A stretch of DNA of 64,000 bases from CAWBXL01 sp963837365 (GCA_963837365.1 CAWIMW010000002.1:1116001-1180000); one strand, 5' to 3'; shown: positions 21,102 to 30,800, counted from the stretch's first letter. Translations and numbers: made by a program. Notes: generated by a model not told the origin, from the sequence alone.

Positions 21102-21953
21102 TCAACCGACCTGTTCTTCATAGATGATGTTGTTCTTTCCGGCCTTCTTGGCCCGATACATGAGACGATCGGCAGTATTGAGGCCCTCGGCGACCGTGGA
21201 TGGAGCAACAGGAAACACAGCGACACCGATGCTGAAGCCAATTGCCCAGCCGCTGTCGGTGGCGTTGCCGATCAATTTTTCACGAATTCTGCCGAGCACA
21301 ACCTTGGCGCCCGCGTAGTCGGTTTCGGTCAAGAGAATGGCGAATTCGTCGCCGCCGACTCGACCCAGAACATCACTGCCGCGGACCGCCCCGGCCAATG
21401 TGTTCGCCAACGTGGTCAAAACACGGTCTCCCTCCGCATGTCCCGACCCATCGTTTACCCCTTTGAAGCCGTCAACGTCGAGGTAGGCCAAGGCTACCGG
21501 ACGGGAGTGGCGCGCAGCCGCCTTTAGCATCCTGTCTGAAATCTCGCCAAACGCGCGCGCATTCAAAACTCCGGTCAGGCCGTCTGTCGTGGCTCGCGTC
21601 TCTTGCCGCTTCAGGTTGGCTTTCAACTCGCCAAGCAGGTGCGTCGTCACACTAAAGAACCCCAGCCGGACAGATGCGTTCCAAACAGGAAATAGTTGAT
21701 TGCTGTAAGGATGGCCGGTGGAACGATCAACGAGAAACCAAACTACGGCGGACGCTCCGCAGAACAAGAATCCAGCGGTCTGACTCGCGAACCAAGTTAC
21801 AAGCACTACGGGCACAAGATAAAAAATTGAGAATGAAAGCTCATACCCTGAGAGAAAATCCTCAGCCCCGACTAACGCTAACAGCGCGAGCCCAAGAGCA
21901 ATAATTTCCCATTGAGACCTGCGTTCCAAGAACCGCTTGGATGCCGTTAGCAT
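21102..21953 (-). CDS. Membrane-anchored diguanylate cyclase
   Basis: Three or four membrane helices (residues about 17-108) followed by a GGDEF domain (about 120-280). The catalytic motif is RVGGDEF (200-204 for GGDEF) and an RxxD inhibitory site (R191-G-S-D194) lies five residues before it, so product inhibition by c-di-GMP is expected. YLDVDGFKGVNDGSGHAEGD is the nucleotide-binding part. No periplasmic sensor domain of known type is seen. The gene is convergent with cofD and unrelated to F420 synthesis. Confidence 0.93.
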   Translation of the reverse strand: MLTASKRFLERRSQWEIIALGLALLALVGAEDFLSGYELSFSIFYLVPVVLVTWFASQTAGFLFCGASAVVWFLVDRSTGHPYSNQLFPVWNASVRLGFFSVTTHLLGELKANLKRQETRATTDGLTGVLNARAFGEISDRMLKAAARHSRPVALAYLDVDGFKGVNDGSGHAEGDRVLTTLANTLAGAVRGSDVLGRVGGDEFAILLTETDYAGAKVVLGRIREKLIGNATDSGWAIGFSIGVAVFPVAPSTVAEGLNTADRLMYRAKKAGKNNIIYEEQVG

Positions 21954-22102
21954 GTGGGTTGGCCTCAGCGTGAAATAGAGACCGTTTCAGTCTGCCTTGG
22001 CGAAGTCATTCTAACGCATGGAGAATAATTGCAACTACGGAGTCACCATGAAGCTGGATGCATGGAAGCACCAATTCGTCGGGTTTACGATTATTCTGAA
22101 GG

Positions 22103-22810
22103 GTGACCGAAACTCCGAACCCACCCCCAAAGCCCTGGCGAAGGACGATCTCTCTCCGAGCCTTGAGTCGCCGGCTCGTCCTCGGCGTTGTACTTCTTTG
22201 GCTGGTTCCGGCGCTGATGCTGATCGCGGCCCGCTGGATTGATCCCCCGACCACCACGGTGCACATGCAGCGCCGCTTCCAGGCGTGGATTCACGGCAAG
22301 CCGTATCGCGAACGCTACAAATTCATGCCGCTCAAACAAATCTCGCCCAATCTCCAGCACGCGGTCATTGCGGCCGAAGACGGGCGGTTTTACCAGCACC
22401 ACGGGTTCGATTGGCATGAAGTCCAGATCGCCGCTCAAGAGGATTTGGAAGGCGAACGCACTCGCGGAGCCTCCACCATCACCCAGCAACTGGTAAAGAA
22501 CCTGTTCTTCGGAACCAGCCGCTCTTTCCTCCGCAAAGGCGCAGAGGCCTCTCTGGTGCCGGTGGCCGAACTGGCCCTCGGAAAGCGGCGCATTCTGGAG
22601 CTTTACCTCAACGTGATCGAATGGGGCCCTGGTGTGTATGGGGCAGATTCGGCGTGTCTTTATTACGACCAAACCCCAGCCCGGAATGTTGGCCGAGAGC
22701 AGGCGGCGCGGCTCGCCGCGATTTTACCGGCTCCGTTGAAGCGGCGCCCCGAACGCATGAACAACTACAGCGCGATTATCCTTAGGCGGATGGAGCAAAG
22801 GGGATGGTAA
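22103..22810 (+). CDS. mtgA: MtgA, monofunctional peptidoglycan glycosyltransferase
   Basis: GT51 enzyme that polymerises lipid II in the periplasm. One membrane anchor (about residues 24-43, LVLGVVLLWLVPALMLIAA) precedes the catalytic domain: VIAAEDGRFYQHHGFDW holds the catalytic Glu, GASTITQQLVKNLFFG and ILELYLNVIEWGPGVYGAD are the second and fifth conserved motifs, and AARLAAILPAP is near the end. No transpeptidase domain is attached. The start is GTG. Confidence 0.95.
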   Translation: MTETPNPPPKPWRRTISLRALSRRLVLGVVLLWLVPALMLIAARWIDPPTTTVHMQRRFQAWIHGKPYRERYKFMPLKQISPNLQHAVIAAEDGRFYQHHGFDWHEVQIAAQEDLEGERTRGASTITQQLVKNLFFGTSRSFLRKGAEASLVPVAELALGKRRILELYLNVIEWGPGVYGADSACLYYDQTPARNVGREQAARLAAILPAPLKRRPERMNNYSAIILRRMEQRGW

Positions 22811-22947
22811 AGTTTGGACTAGGTGGCGGAATTGTCGCGGGATGGAATGTGTCGCCTACGACGCCTATGTTGTTCTTTGCCTGCGCCATCAACCAAAGAG
22901 CGCCGCTCCTGTGCATTAAAGCTCGAAGTCCTGGAGGCCGACACGCG

Positions 22948-23172
22948 ATGAAGTCCTATAGCTATTCCGAGGCGCGGGGAAATTTCTCCACGGTGCTCGA
23001 TGAAGCCGAGCGCGACGGGGCGGTGGAAATTCGCCGCCGCGACGGGACTGTGTTCCGCATTCTGCCTCTGCGCAAGTCCAAAGCCTCGCCGCTGGACGTG
23101 AAAGGCGTAAAGCTGGAAGTGTCAGCTGCCGATCTGGTCGCAATTGTGCGCAAAGGCCGCGAGCGCGGATAA
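22948..23172 (+). CDS. Phd/YefM-type antitoxin (no toxin beside it)
   Basis: A 74-residue protein, MKSYSYSEARGNFSTVLDEA, with the helix-strand start typical of prevent-host-death antitoxins and a basic middle part (EIRRRDGTVFRILPL). I chose the ATG at 22948 because GGAGG lies ten bases upstream; longer starts have no such site. No toxin gene follows on the same strand. The next 130 bases hold no recognisable gene, and the minus-strand ParE-type pair beyond them has its own antitoxin. It may be an orphan left after loss of its partner. Confidence 0.75.
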   Translation: MKSYSYSEARGNFSTVLDEAERDGAVEIRRRDGTVFRILPLRKSKASPLDVKGVKLEVSAADLVAIVRKGRERG

Positions 23173-23302
23173 GCCTTTCGTCGGTCTCCGGCGGGTGCAG
23201 AATGGGCCAACGTTCCGGCCTGTCCCGAGTCTTCCCCACATCTTCCACCCGTACCAGAAGCCTCCTAAAAGCACCGACTCGTTCTTTGGAATTGGGGGAC
23301 GA

Positions 23303-23589
23303 TCAGAATCTTTCTGGAAATTCTCTTGCAGCCCTAAAAATAGTTGCGACTTCAACCAGTGGATCTCGGACCCGATACACCACGCGAAAACGTCCAACGA
23401 TGACTTCGCGAATTTCAGGTTGATCTCGCTCTGGCACAATACGTCCCGAATGCGGGAACTGAATCAGCCGTTCGACAGCAGAGAAGATTCGCGCGACGGT
23501 CAGGCTGCGTAATGCTCAGAATCTTTGGCGATGTACTCGTGGATAGCGTCAAGATCGCGCAACGATTGTGGCGACCATAGAATGCGCAT
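23303..23589 (-). pseudogene. RelE/ParE-type toxin gene with one-base frameshift
   Basis: Reads MRILWSPQSLRDLDAIHEYI then AKDSEHYAA and a stop in the first frame. Dropping into the adjacent frame near 23503-23510 continues as VARIFSAVERLIQFPHSGR, EREVIVGRFRVVYR-like sequence and VEVATIFRAAREFPERF before a TGA at 23303. Together this is a full-length (about 95 residue) ParE-family toxin missing one base. The ATG overlaps the antitoxin stop (TAATG), showing a coupled pair. Confidence 0.75.
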
Positions 23590-23769
23590 TACAGCCCGAA
23601 GCGATGCTTGGCCTCGTCGTGTGGAACGCCTTCGGACCTGTATAGCCGGCCAAACGGTTTCGATTTTGGCCAGGAATACAAGCCGTTCGATGGCGTCGTC
23701 GATGGTGGCATGTGGCGGCATTGCCTGGAGCACCTCAATAATGCGATCGCGAGTAAATGGCTCCTGCAT
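23589..23769 (-). pseudogene. Antitoxin partner of the ParE-type toxin, one-base frameshift
   Basis: Starts MQEPFTRDRIIEVLQAMPPH and runs through DDAIERLVFLAKIE. After a one-base change near 23645-23660 the neighbouring frame ends SEGVPHDEAKHRFGL and TAA. The ending VPHDEAK plus IERL.FL.KIE is typical of small ParD-like antitoxins that pair with ParE toxins. The length (181 bases) is one more than a multiple of three, so one extra base explains the break. Confidence 0.7.
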
Positions 23770-23856
23770 GCCCCAATTGTAATGCACATTTCGCGGGGGC
23801 TGGCCGATCCTTTTATCTTCCGTGTTGAAATTGGCGGTTTCCTTTCTCGCGGCACA

Positions 23857-24513
23857 CTAGTGGGACGGTGCCCCGAAACTATTTTCGCTGAGAACGCGAA
23901 ATCCAGCAGGGCACTTCGCCAGCTCCTCGAAAACAGCGGTTTCGAGGTAAATAAGCCTTTTGCCATCTATCTCCCAAGGTACTGCCAAGTGAAACACGAT
24001 GGATGCTATCCGGTCGTGAAATTTCGCCACATCTCGCTCCCATTCATGCTTGTGCTCTTGAATCACCTTCACAAGATCGTTGTTTATAGCTGATCTTCCG
24101 AGATTTTCTGGGGCCCGGAACATGACATTACCGGGATTAAACATGCGGCTTAGTGATACGGCTATCAGTCCATAGGACCGCCCATGGGGCGGGTCATTGA
24201 GCGCCTTGCGCAACTGTCCCGCTGCATCTTCAATGTTTCTGCGTACGCCGTTTGCGGAGAACGGTCGCTTGCATTCTACGAGGAAGCTTGTCCCTCCTAG
24301 CTCAATACGGATGTCGGGTTCACCCAATTCGACGATGACGTTACCATTCTTCCAATTTGCAGCAAGCACCAGTTCGAACATGGCATTTCGAGCCTCGCTG
24401 TTCTTGGGGTTCTCTTTTGTGGGGGAAATTGGACCACACAATGAGCGTGATACCTTCTCCCCCAGAATTGGAGAAGAGTCTTTAGAAAATGCGCGAAAAA
24501 CCTTAACCTCCAA
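23857..24513 (-). CDS. PD-(D/E)XK-like protein of unknown function
   Basis: A 218-residue protein I do not recognise by name. Residues about 55-85 read VIVELGEPDIRIELGG then TSFLVECKRPFSANG. A PD followed about 13 residues later by ECK on a hydrophobic strand is the signature of the restriction-endonuclease-like (PD-(D/E)XK) fold, and the upstream Glu residues fit too. The C-terminal half (HDRIASIVFHLAVPWEIDGK, YLETAVFEELAK) is mixed alpha/beta. No membrane or export signal is present. The start is TTG at 24513, bounded by a stop just upstream. It converges toward the broken ParE pair and is divergent from cofC, from which only 28 bases separate it. A DNA-cleaving or defence role is conjecture. 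Confidence 0.6.
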   Translation of the reverse strand: MEVKVFRAFSKDSSPILGEKVSRSLCGPISPTKENPKNSEARNAMFELVLAANWKNGNVIVELGEPDIRIELGGTSFLVECKRPFSANGVRRNIEDAAGQLRKALNDPPHGRSYGLIAVSLSRMFNPGNVMFRAPENLGRSAINNDLVKVIQEHKHEWERDVAKFHDRIASIVFHLAVPWEIDGKRLIYLETAVFEELAKCPAGFRVLSENSFGAPSH

Positions 24514-24541
24514 TCTTCATAGATAATTCAGACTAAGCCCG

Positions 24542-25189
24542 ATGATTCTCATCCCCGTCAAAAACCTCGCCACCGCCAAGCAGCGCCTGGCCTCTGTGCT
24601 GGACCAGCCCACCCGCACCGAACTGGCGCAAGCCATGCTGCGAGATGTACTGCACGCCGTGGCGAACTGCGCCGCTAAACAGGTGGCGATTGTAACCACC
24701 GACCCCTACGCCGCCCGCCTCGCCCGAGAGTTCAACTTCGAAACCATCGCGGACAACAACGAGAGCGAGACCGCCGCCATCGAGCTTGCCACACAGGTTT
24801 GCGAGTCGCGCGGAATCGAAAGCACGCTGGTAGTCCCCGGTGACATCCCGCTGATCACCGCCGAGGAACTCGATCAAATACTGAAGGCGGCTCCGGCCGA
24901 AGGCTCTGTGCTCGTCCCCGCCGCTGACGGACGAGGCACCAACGCCATCTTCCGCCGACCCGCCGGATTGTTCCCTCTGCACTTCGGTAATGACAGTTTC
25001 AAGCCTCACCTCGCAGCCGCGCGTGCTACTGAGAAACCATGTGTCGTACTTTCCTTACCTGGCATCGCGCTGGACGTGGACAATCCCCCCGACCTTCGCC
25101 AACTGGCCAAAGCTCCGGGCGATACTCATACACAACGCCTGGTCAGGCAGTGGGACCTTCATTCTCTCCCCTTGGCTGCAAACCAATAA
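24542..25189 (+). CDS. cofC: CofC, phospholactate/phosphoenolpyruvate guanylyltransferase
   Basis: Activates the three-carbon phospho-acid with GTP for CofD. The nucleotidyltransferase fold is shown by MILIPVKNLATAKQRLASVL, IVTTDPYAARLAREF, STLVVPGDIPLITAEELDQI, GSVLVPAADGRGTNAIFRRP and LHFGNDSFKPHLAAA. At 215 residues it is typical. Its stop overlaps the cofE start by one base (TAATG), so the second block cofC-cofE-cofH-npdG is a tightly packed operon. Confidence 0.94.
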   Translation: MILIPVKNLATAKQRLASVLDQPTRTELAQAMLRDVLHAVANCAAKQVAIVTTDPYAARLAREFNFETIADNNESETAAIELATQVCESRGIESTLVVPGDIPLITAEELDQILKAAPAEGSVLVPAADGRGTNAIFRRPAGLFPLHFGNDSFKPHLAAARATEKPCVVLSLPGIALDVDNPPDLRQLAKAPGDTHTQRLVRQWDLHSLPLAANQ

Positions 25190-25947
25190 TGGCCAGCAAA
25201 GAATTAAGGATCATCCCGGTTCGAGTCGCTGGTGAAATCCAGCCGGGAGATTCTGTGGCCGAAAGAATTCTCGACGCGCTGCGCCGTCAAAAAACACCTT
25301 TGCGTTCGAAAGACATTCTGCTGGTGAAACACAAAATCATTTCCAAAGCAGAAGGGCAGATGGTCGAACTCAGCACCATCAAGCCGTCGCGAGCGTCGCA
25401 AAAATGGGCGAATCGCTACGGCCGCGACCCGCGCGCAATTGAGCTGGCCCTATCCCAAAGCAAACGCATAGTACGCCGCAAGCGCGGGGTCCTGATCACC
25501 GAAACCCATCATGGATTGATTTGCGCCAACAGCGGCGTGGACATTTCCAATGTAGACGGCGGCACACACGCGCTGCTGTTGCCCAGAGATCCCGACCGCT
25601 CAGCCATGCGGTTGCATCGCGAATTGAAAAAGCAATTGCATCTGTCCATCCCCGTAATTATCAGCGACAGCGTCGGCCGCCCCTGGCGTGAAGGCCTCAC
25701 CGAAGTGGCCATCGGCGTTGCTGGAATGCTGCCACTATGTGACTATCGTCGTAAGCGTGACGCTCACGGCTATACTCTTACCGCCAGCATCGAAGCCGTC
25801 GCCGACGAACTGGCTTGCGCTGCGGGCTTGGTTTGCGGCAAGCTGGAGAGTACTCCCGCGTGCATCATTCGCGGTTTCCACTATCAGCCGGGACGAGGCC
25901 AGGCCCGCCAGTTGATCCGTCCCGCCAAGAACGATCTGTTTCGATGA
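25189..25947 (+). CDS. cofE: CofE, coenzyme F420-0:L-glutamate ligase
   Basis: Adds gamma-linked glutamates to F420-0 using GTP. Motifs: RIIPVRVAGEIQPGDSVAE, ILLVKHKIISKAEGQMVEL, GVLITETHHGLICANSGVD, NVDGGTHALLLPRDPDRSA, IPVIISDSVGRPWREGLTEV and ASIEAVADELACAAGLVCGK. The 252 residues end after the ligase domain; the C-terminal FMN-dependent reductase domain of actinobacterial FbiB is absent. It overlaps cofC by one base, and its stop overlaps the next ATG (ATGA). Confidence 0.94.
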   Translation: MASKELRIIPVRVAGEIQPGDSVAERILDALRRQKTPLRSKDILLVKHKIISKAEGQMVELSTIKPSRASQKWANRYGRDPRAIELALSQSKRIVRRKRGVLITETHHGLICANSGVDISNVDGGTHALLLPRDPDRSAMRLHRELKKQLHLSIPVIISDSVGRPWREGLTEVAIGVAGMLPLCDYRRKRDAHGYTLTASIEAVADELACAAGLVCGKLESTPACIIRGFHYQPGRGQARQLIRPAKNDLFR

Positions 25948-26093
25948 AAGGTAAGTGTATGGCACGATCCCTCGCGCAGTCCGAAGTCGAAAATTTCCCT
26001 CAACTGGAATGGTCTGATGTTGCACCCCAGGTAAGTCCCGCCTGCCGCGCAGCGCTGGAAAACGTTTTGGCGTCTCTCGATGGCGGATGCTGA
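25944..26093 (+). other. Probable split-off N-terminus of CofH
   Basis: A 49-codon frame beginning at an ATG overlapping the cofE stop. It ends SPACRAALENVLASLDGG before a TGA. Sequence of this kind normally precedes the SREQCLQLANSEGDDLL segment of CofH, which follows immediately in another frame at 26087. One base restored near 26084-26088 would fuse the two frames into a single protein, so this is likely the true 5' end of cofH, separated by a frameshift or consensus error. Confidence 0.6.
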
Positions 26094-27190
26094 GCCGCGA
26101 GCAATGTCTGCAACTGGCAAATTCCGAGGGAGACGACCTCCTGGGCTTGCTCGTTGCTGCCAACGCACTTCGCCGCGAACTCGCAGGCAACATTGTGACC
26201 TACGTGGTCAACCGCAATATCAATTTCACCAACATCTGCTTTGTGGGTTGCAAGTTCTGCGCCTTCAGCCGCGGCCCACGAGAGTCCGACACCTACTTTC
26301 TTAGCCCTGAACAAGTCGCGCAAAAGGCCAAAGAGGCCTGGGACATAGGAGCGACCGAAGTCTGCATACAGGGCGGACTGCCACGCGATTTACCACCGCT
26401 CTACTATCGCGACATTCTGCGCGCGGTGAAGAATGCGACTCCGCGAATGCACATTCACGCCTTCTCGCCGATGGAAATTGTCTACGGCGTCGAGCTGACC
26501 GGCATGCCCCTGGCCGACTATCTCGCCATGCTGCGCGACAACGGTCTCGACACGCTCCCGGGAACTGCCGCCGAAATTCTCGATGACGAAGTTCGCGGCG
26601 TCCTGTCCCGCAACAAGCTGAGCGCTGCGCAATGGCAGGAAGTCATTCGCGCCGCCCATCGTCTGGGCATCCGCAGTACATCCACTTTAATGTACGGACA
26701 CATGGAGACTCCCCAGCACTGGGCCAACCAATTACAACTCTTCCGTGAAATTCAGCATGAAACCGGGGGCTTCACAGAGTTTGTCCCGCTCGGATTCATT
26801 CACTCCAACACGATTCTGTTTCAGCAGGGCCTCTCGCGCTCCGGCCCGACCATGGCCGAGCACCTCAAAATCCATGCGCTTTCCCGTGTCATGCTCGCTG
26901 GCGCGATCAACAATATTCAGGTTTCCTGGGTGAAGCTGAATCGCAAGCTGTCCCAGCTCTGCCTGCATGCAGGCGCGAACGACTACGGCGGCACGTTGAT
27001 GGAAGAAAATATTTCCCGCGAAGCCGGGGCCACGGCCGGTCAATACACCAGCCCGGAGGATTTCCAGTCACTGATCCTCGAAGCCGGCAGAATCCCCGCT
27101 GAACGCAACACGACCTACACCCGCATCAACCTCAAGCTCAAGCCCGTGGAATACAGCGCCGAACAGGTCGTGGAGCCTGAGTTCGCATGA
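26087..27190 (+). CDS. cofH: CofH, FO synthase subunit 2 (5-amino-6-ribitylamino-uracil:tyrosine transferase)
   Basis: Radical SAM enzyme that joins a tyrosine-derived hydroxybenzyl unit to the ribitylaminouracil precursor, the step before CofG. The cluster motif is C51-x3-C55-x2-C58 (NICFVGCKFCAFSRGPRESD). Family sequences: ATEVCIQGGLP, MHIHAFSPMEIVYGVELTGM, LPGTAAEILDDEVRGVLSRN, TSTLMYGHMETPQHWANQL, TGGFTEFVPLGFIHSNT and GANDYGGTLMEENISREAG. The ATG at 26087 lacks the usual N-terminal helix; see the adjoining frame at 25944-26093. It overlaps npdG by four bases. Confidence 0.94.
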   Translation: MLSREQCLQLANSEGDDLLGLLVAANALRRELAGNIVTYVVNRNINFTNICFVGCKFCAFSRGPRESDTYFLSPEQVAQKAKEAWDIGATEVCIQGGLPRDLPPLYYRDILRAVKNATPRMHIHAFSPMEIVYGVELTGMPLADYLAMLRDNGLDTLPGTAAEILDDEVRGVLSRNKLSAAQWQEVIRAAHRLGIRSTSTLMYGHMETPQHWANQLQLFREIQHETGGFTEFVPLGFIHSNTILFQQGLSRSGPTMAEHLKIHALSRVMLAGAINNIQVSWVKLNRKLSQLCLHAGANDYGGTLMEENISREAGATAGQYTSPEDFQSLILEAGRIPAERNTTYTRINLKLKPVEYSAEQVVEPEFA

Positions 27191-27885
27191 GCCGCCCGAT
27201 CGCAATTGTAGGCGGCACAGGAAAAGAAGGCTTCGGGCTGGCCACGCGGTGGGCGCACGCCGGAGAAACAGTCATTATCGGTTCACGCGATGCGCAGCGT
27301 GGCCAAGAAGCTGCGGCCAAGATTAAACAGCGCGTCGGTACTTGGGCCAAAGTGTCCGGTGACCAGAACAGCTCGATCTGCGCCCAAGCAGACATCATCG
27401 TGATCACGGTGCCATTCGAAAATCACGCCCAACTATTAGGCCATCTCAAGCCTGCGATTCAGCCCGGTACCATCGTGATTGACGCGACCGTTCCTTTGGC
27501 CGCAAGCGTAGGCGGCAAGGCGACGCGCATGTTGGGGGTGTGGCAGGGTTCGGCCGCGCAACAAACTGCAGAGCTACTGGCGGATGACGAAGTTTCCGTG
27601 GTGGCCGCTTTCCAGAATGTTTCTGCTGAACTCCTCAACGGCGCCGGCCCAGTGGATTGTGACGTCATCGTTTGCAGCGATGACGCGGACGCCATTCAGT
27701 TAGTGTGTACCCTGGCCGAAAAGATTCCCGGCATACGCGCCATCAGCGGTGGAAGGTTAGAAAACGCCAGAATTGTCGAGCAGATCACGGCGATGTTGAT
27801 CGGAATGAACATCCGCCACAACGCCCACTCCGGAATCCGAATTACCGGACTTCCAGAAGCGGCCTACAAAACTGCGCAGCGCTAG
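27187..27885 (+). CDS. npdG: NADPH-dependent F420 reductase (NpdG/Fno)
   Basis: Moves hydride between NADP(H) and F420. A Rossmann start with IAIVGGTGKEGFGLATRWA and the NADP-selecting IIGSRDAQRGQEAA is followed by QADIIVITVPFENHAQLL, TIVIDATVPLAASVGG and VVAAFQNVSAELL, all typical of the Fno family. At 232 residues it is complete. It is the last gene of the F420 operon and meets the convergent GGDEF gene with a four-base overlap. It shows that the host is equipped to reduce F420, not only make it. Confidence 0.94.
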   Translation: MSRPIAIVGGTGKEGFGLATRWAHAGETVIIGSRDAQRGQEAAAKIKQRVGTWAKVSGDQNSSICAQADIIVITVPFENHAQLLGHLKPAIQPGTIVIDATVPLAASVGGKATRMLGVWQGSAAQQTAELLADDEVSVVAAFQNVSAELLNGAGPVDCDVIVCSDDADAIQLVCTLAEKIPGIRAISGGRLENARIVEQITAMLIGMNIRHNAHSGIRITGLPEAAYKTAQR

Positions 27886-30800
27886 ATCTTGGCCCCGCCC
27901 GTCCAGCTGGGGTTTTCCTGTTTCAACTCCCGGGCCAAAATCCGCACCAGCATGCCATCGAAGTGCGTGCCGCTTAGCTTTTCCAATTCCGCCATTGCCT
28001 GTTGGCTGGTCTTAGCGGGAGCAAAAGAGCGTTCCGTGGTCATGTTAACGTAAGCGTCGGCGAGCGAGAGAATCCGTGCCCACAGCGGGATTTCCTCTCC
28101 TCGTAACCCATTGGGATAACCCGAACCATCGAACGCTTCGTGATGGTGTTCGATGGCTTTCCGCATGTTGTCGGAATTTGGCAGCGTGCCCACAATTTCG
28201 CCACCCACACGCGGATGCACTTTAACCAGATAAAACTCATCATCGCTAAGCGGGCCGGGTTTATTCAGAATGCGCTCCGGTACAAATAACTGTCCGACGT
28301 TGTGTACCCGTGCCGTATAGGCGAGGTCTGCAATCTCTTCCGGGCCCAGTCGCAGCGCGCGGCCGATGATCTCGCAATAACGCGCGGTCATTTCGCCGTG
28401 GCCGGAGTTGCCGGCCTCACGCGATTCCGCAGCGTGGGCAAGGGCCTCGATCGCCTCCTGCAAAATCTCGATCGTGTTCTCCTCGTCTTCTGCCGCCAAG
28501 CGTTTGAGTGTGAGGACCAGCTCATCCAAGTGCTCCGGACCCGTGTGCTCACGCTGTAAGAATCCCTCGATATAGCCGGAAATCAGCTGCCGACGTACCG
28601 CACTGGCCTCGCCTTCCGTAAACTCCTCCGCCACGGAAACACGATCTCCACCGGCGTGCTTGGAAACGTACATGCCCGTGTCCGCCTGACGAATGATGTC
28701 TTCGGCTGAATAACCATGCACTGGGAAACTGGCGACGCCAAAGCTGCCTGTAATCTGGTGCTCACTCATCATGGGATCAGTCGCCAGCCACAGGCGCAAA
28801 CGTTCTGCCAAGACCTGGGACTGCTCCACACCGGTCTCCGGCATTAGAATGATGAACTCGTCGCCGCCGTAGCGGGCCACCACATTCGACTGCCGGCATT
28901 TCTGCTCCAGCAGGCGCCCAACCCGGGCCAGCACCAAGTCACCTTCAAGGTGCCCCATCGAATCGTTCACTTCTTTAAACTTGTCGAGGTCAACCAGCAC
29001 CACCGAGAACGGACGTCCCGACCGCGATGCGCGCTTCCACTCCGACGAAAGCGCTTCCCAAAAAAACCGCCGTGTCTTGATGCCGGTCAACCCATCCGTG
29101 ATGGATTGGGTTTGCAGCTTCTGGAAAACAAACGCATTGTGCAGCGCGGTAGCCAGAAGATCGGCCAGCGTTTTCATAATGAGCACATCTTGCGGAGTGA
29201 ACGCATCTTCGCGCCGGCTCTCCACGTTCAGCACACCCATTAAACTCTCGCTGTAATTGATGGGGATGCAAAGCACCGCGCGTGCATCCGGCAGAATGCC
29301 TTGCAGTCGGCTTTCCCCCGCAGCTTGCAATAAAGCGCTCTCTCCGGTGCGTGCCACACGGCCCACAATTCCCGATCCCAGGGGAATGCGGCGGCCCAGT
29401 GAATCCGCGGTCGCACCGGCTTCCGCCTTCATCTCAATATCTTTGGTGGCGTAGTCAAAAATACCTATCCCGATATGATCGAAGCGGAAATTCTTCTGAA
29501 TCTCGGCCACAATCTCCGACAACATTTGCTCCGAGTCTTCGCTGGAGATTGCGGTCTTGGAGATATTGTTAAGGAACGCAAGCTGTCGCGAACGCCGCTG
29601 CTCTTCGGCAAACAAGCGTGCGTTTTCCACGGCAACCGAAACCTGCCCGGCCGCGGTCTGCATAATTTCCAAGTCGGGCAGTTCGAAAACAAACTCCCGT
29701 TCCGTACTGCGTACCGCCATCACCCCCGCGGGTTTTCCCCCCAACAGAATCGGAGCGGCGCAAAAACATTTGGCGGGCTTGGGAGGAATGTAGGTAGTGT
29801 TCAGCCGCTTGCGCGTCTCCTCCAGATCAGAACGAATCAGCAGTGGCTGCCCGGTGCGAATTACATATTCCGTCAAGCCTTCATCCGCTTTGCGTCTACG
29901 CTTGGGCAGTATGCGCCCCTGCTCCACTTCGTATTCAAAGCGGATTTCATCGCCTTCCTGGAACGCCACGTAAAAATCCGCAGTGTCAAAGATCCGCCCC
30001 AGTTCTTTCTGAATGGTCCGCAACACTTCATCCTGATCAAGGTGAGAACTGATCGCCTGGCCAATCTGCGTGAGTAACTCATATTCCTTGGTACGCCGCT
30101 GGGTGTTGTGCACGACCGCGTAGTTTTCCAGCGTTAGTCCAATCTGTAAGGCCAGCCCGGTCAGCAGGCGCAAGTTGGAAGTGCCAAACATGCGCCGTTC
30201 GGCATGAGGAAACATCACTACGCCAAAATTATTTTCCCGGGTCTGGAGGCTTACGGCGGTAACGTTGCGGATGTTTTCCTGTGTCAGAACCTGGCGAAAC
30301 TGCGCGAACCGGCTGCCAGGAAAAGCCGGAAGCGGCTCGGTCATTTCGGAGACATTGCGAAAGGTAAACACTCCGCCGCGGCGGTAAGTCAGCTCACAGA
30401 TATATTCGCCGGCGCCGGTTTTCTCCAGCTTGTTGATAAATTCCGGCGAGAACCCCCGCTGCACAGACGGCAGAGTTGCGCGCCAGCGTTCCGTAATGCA
30501 AATGACCGCTCGTCGCGCGGGCAGAGGCCCAGCCAGACGGTCCAACACCCCCTGCATATTGGGAACGAGGTCCTCCGCGCTGAGCAGTCGCGTAGAGTCC
30601 ACACCCAGGGTGGAAAAAGCCAGCGCATTTTCCTGCACGGCGTTGCGCTCAGTTTCAAACAGCACCATCACCATGGAGACCCCAAGAACCATCTGTGGCA
30701 CGGGCCCCAACAAATGCCCCACGCCCCCAAACATTTCCAGCCATGGACTGCGAAACTGCTCCAATGCCATCAATGCAGCCCACATCAAGACCGATGCCCC

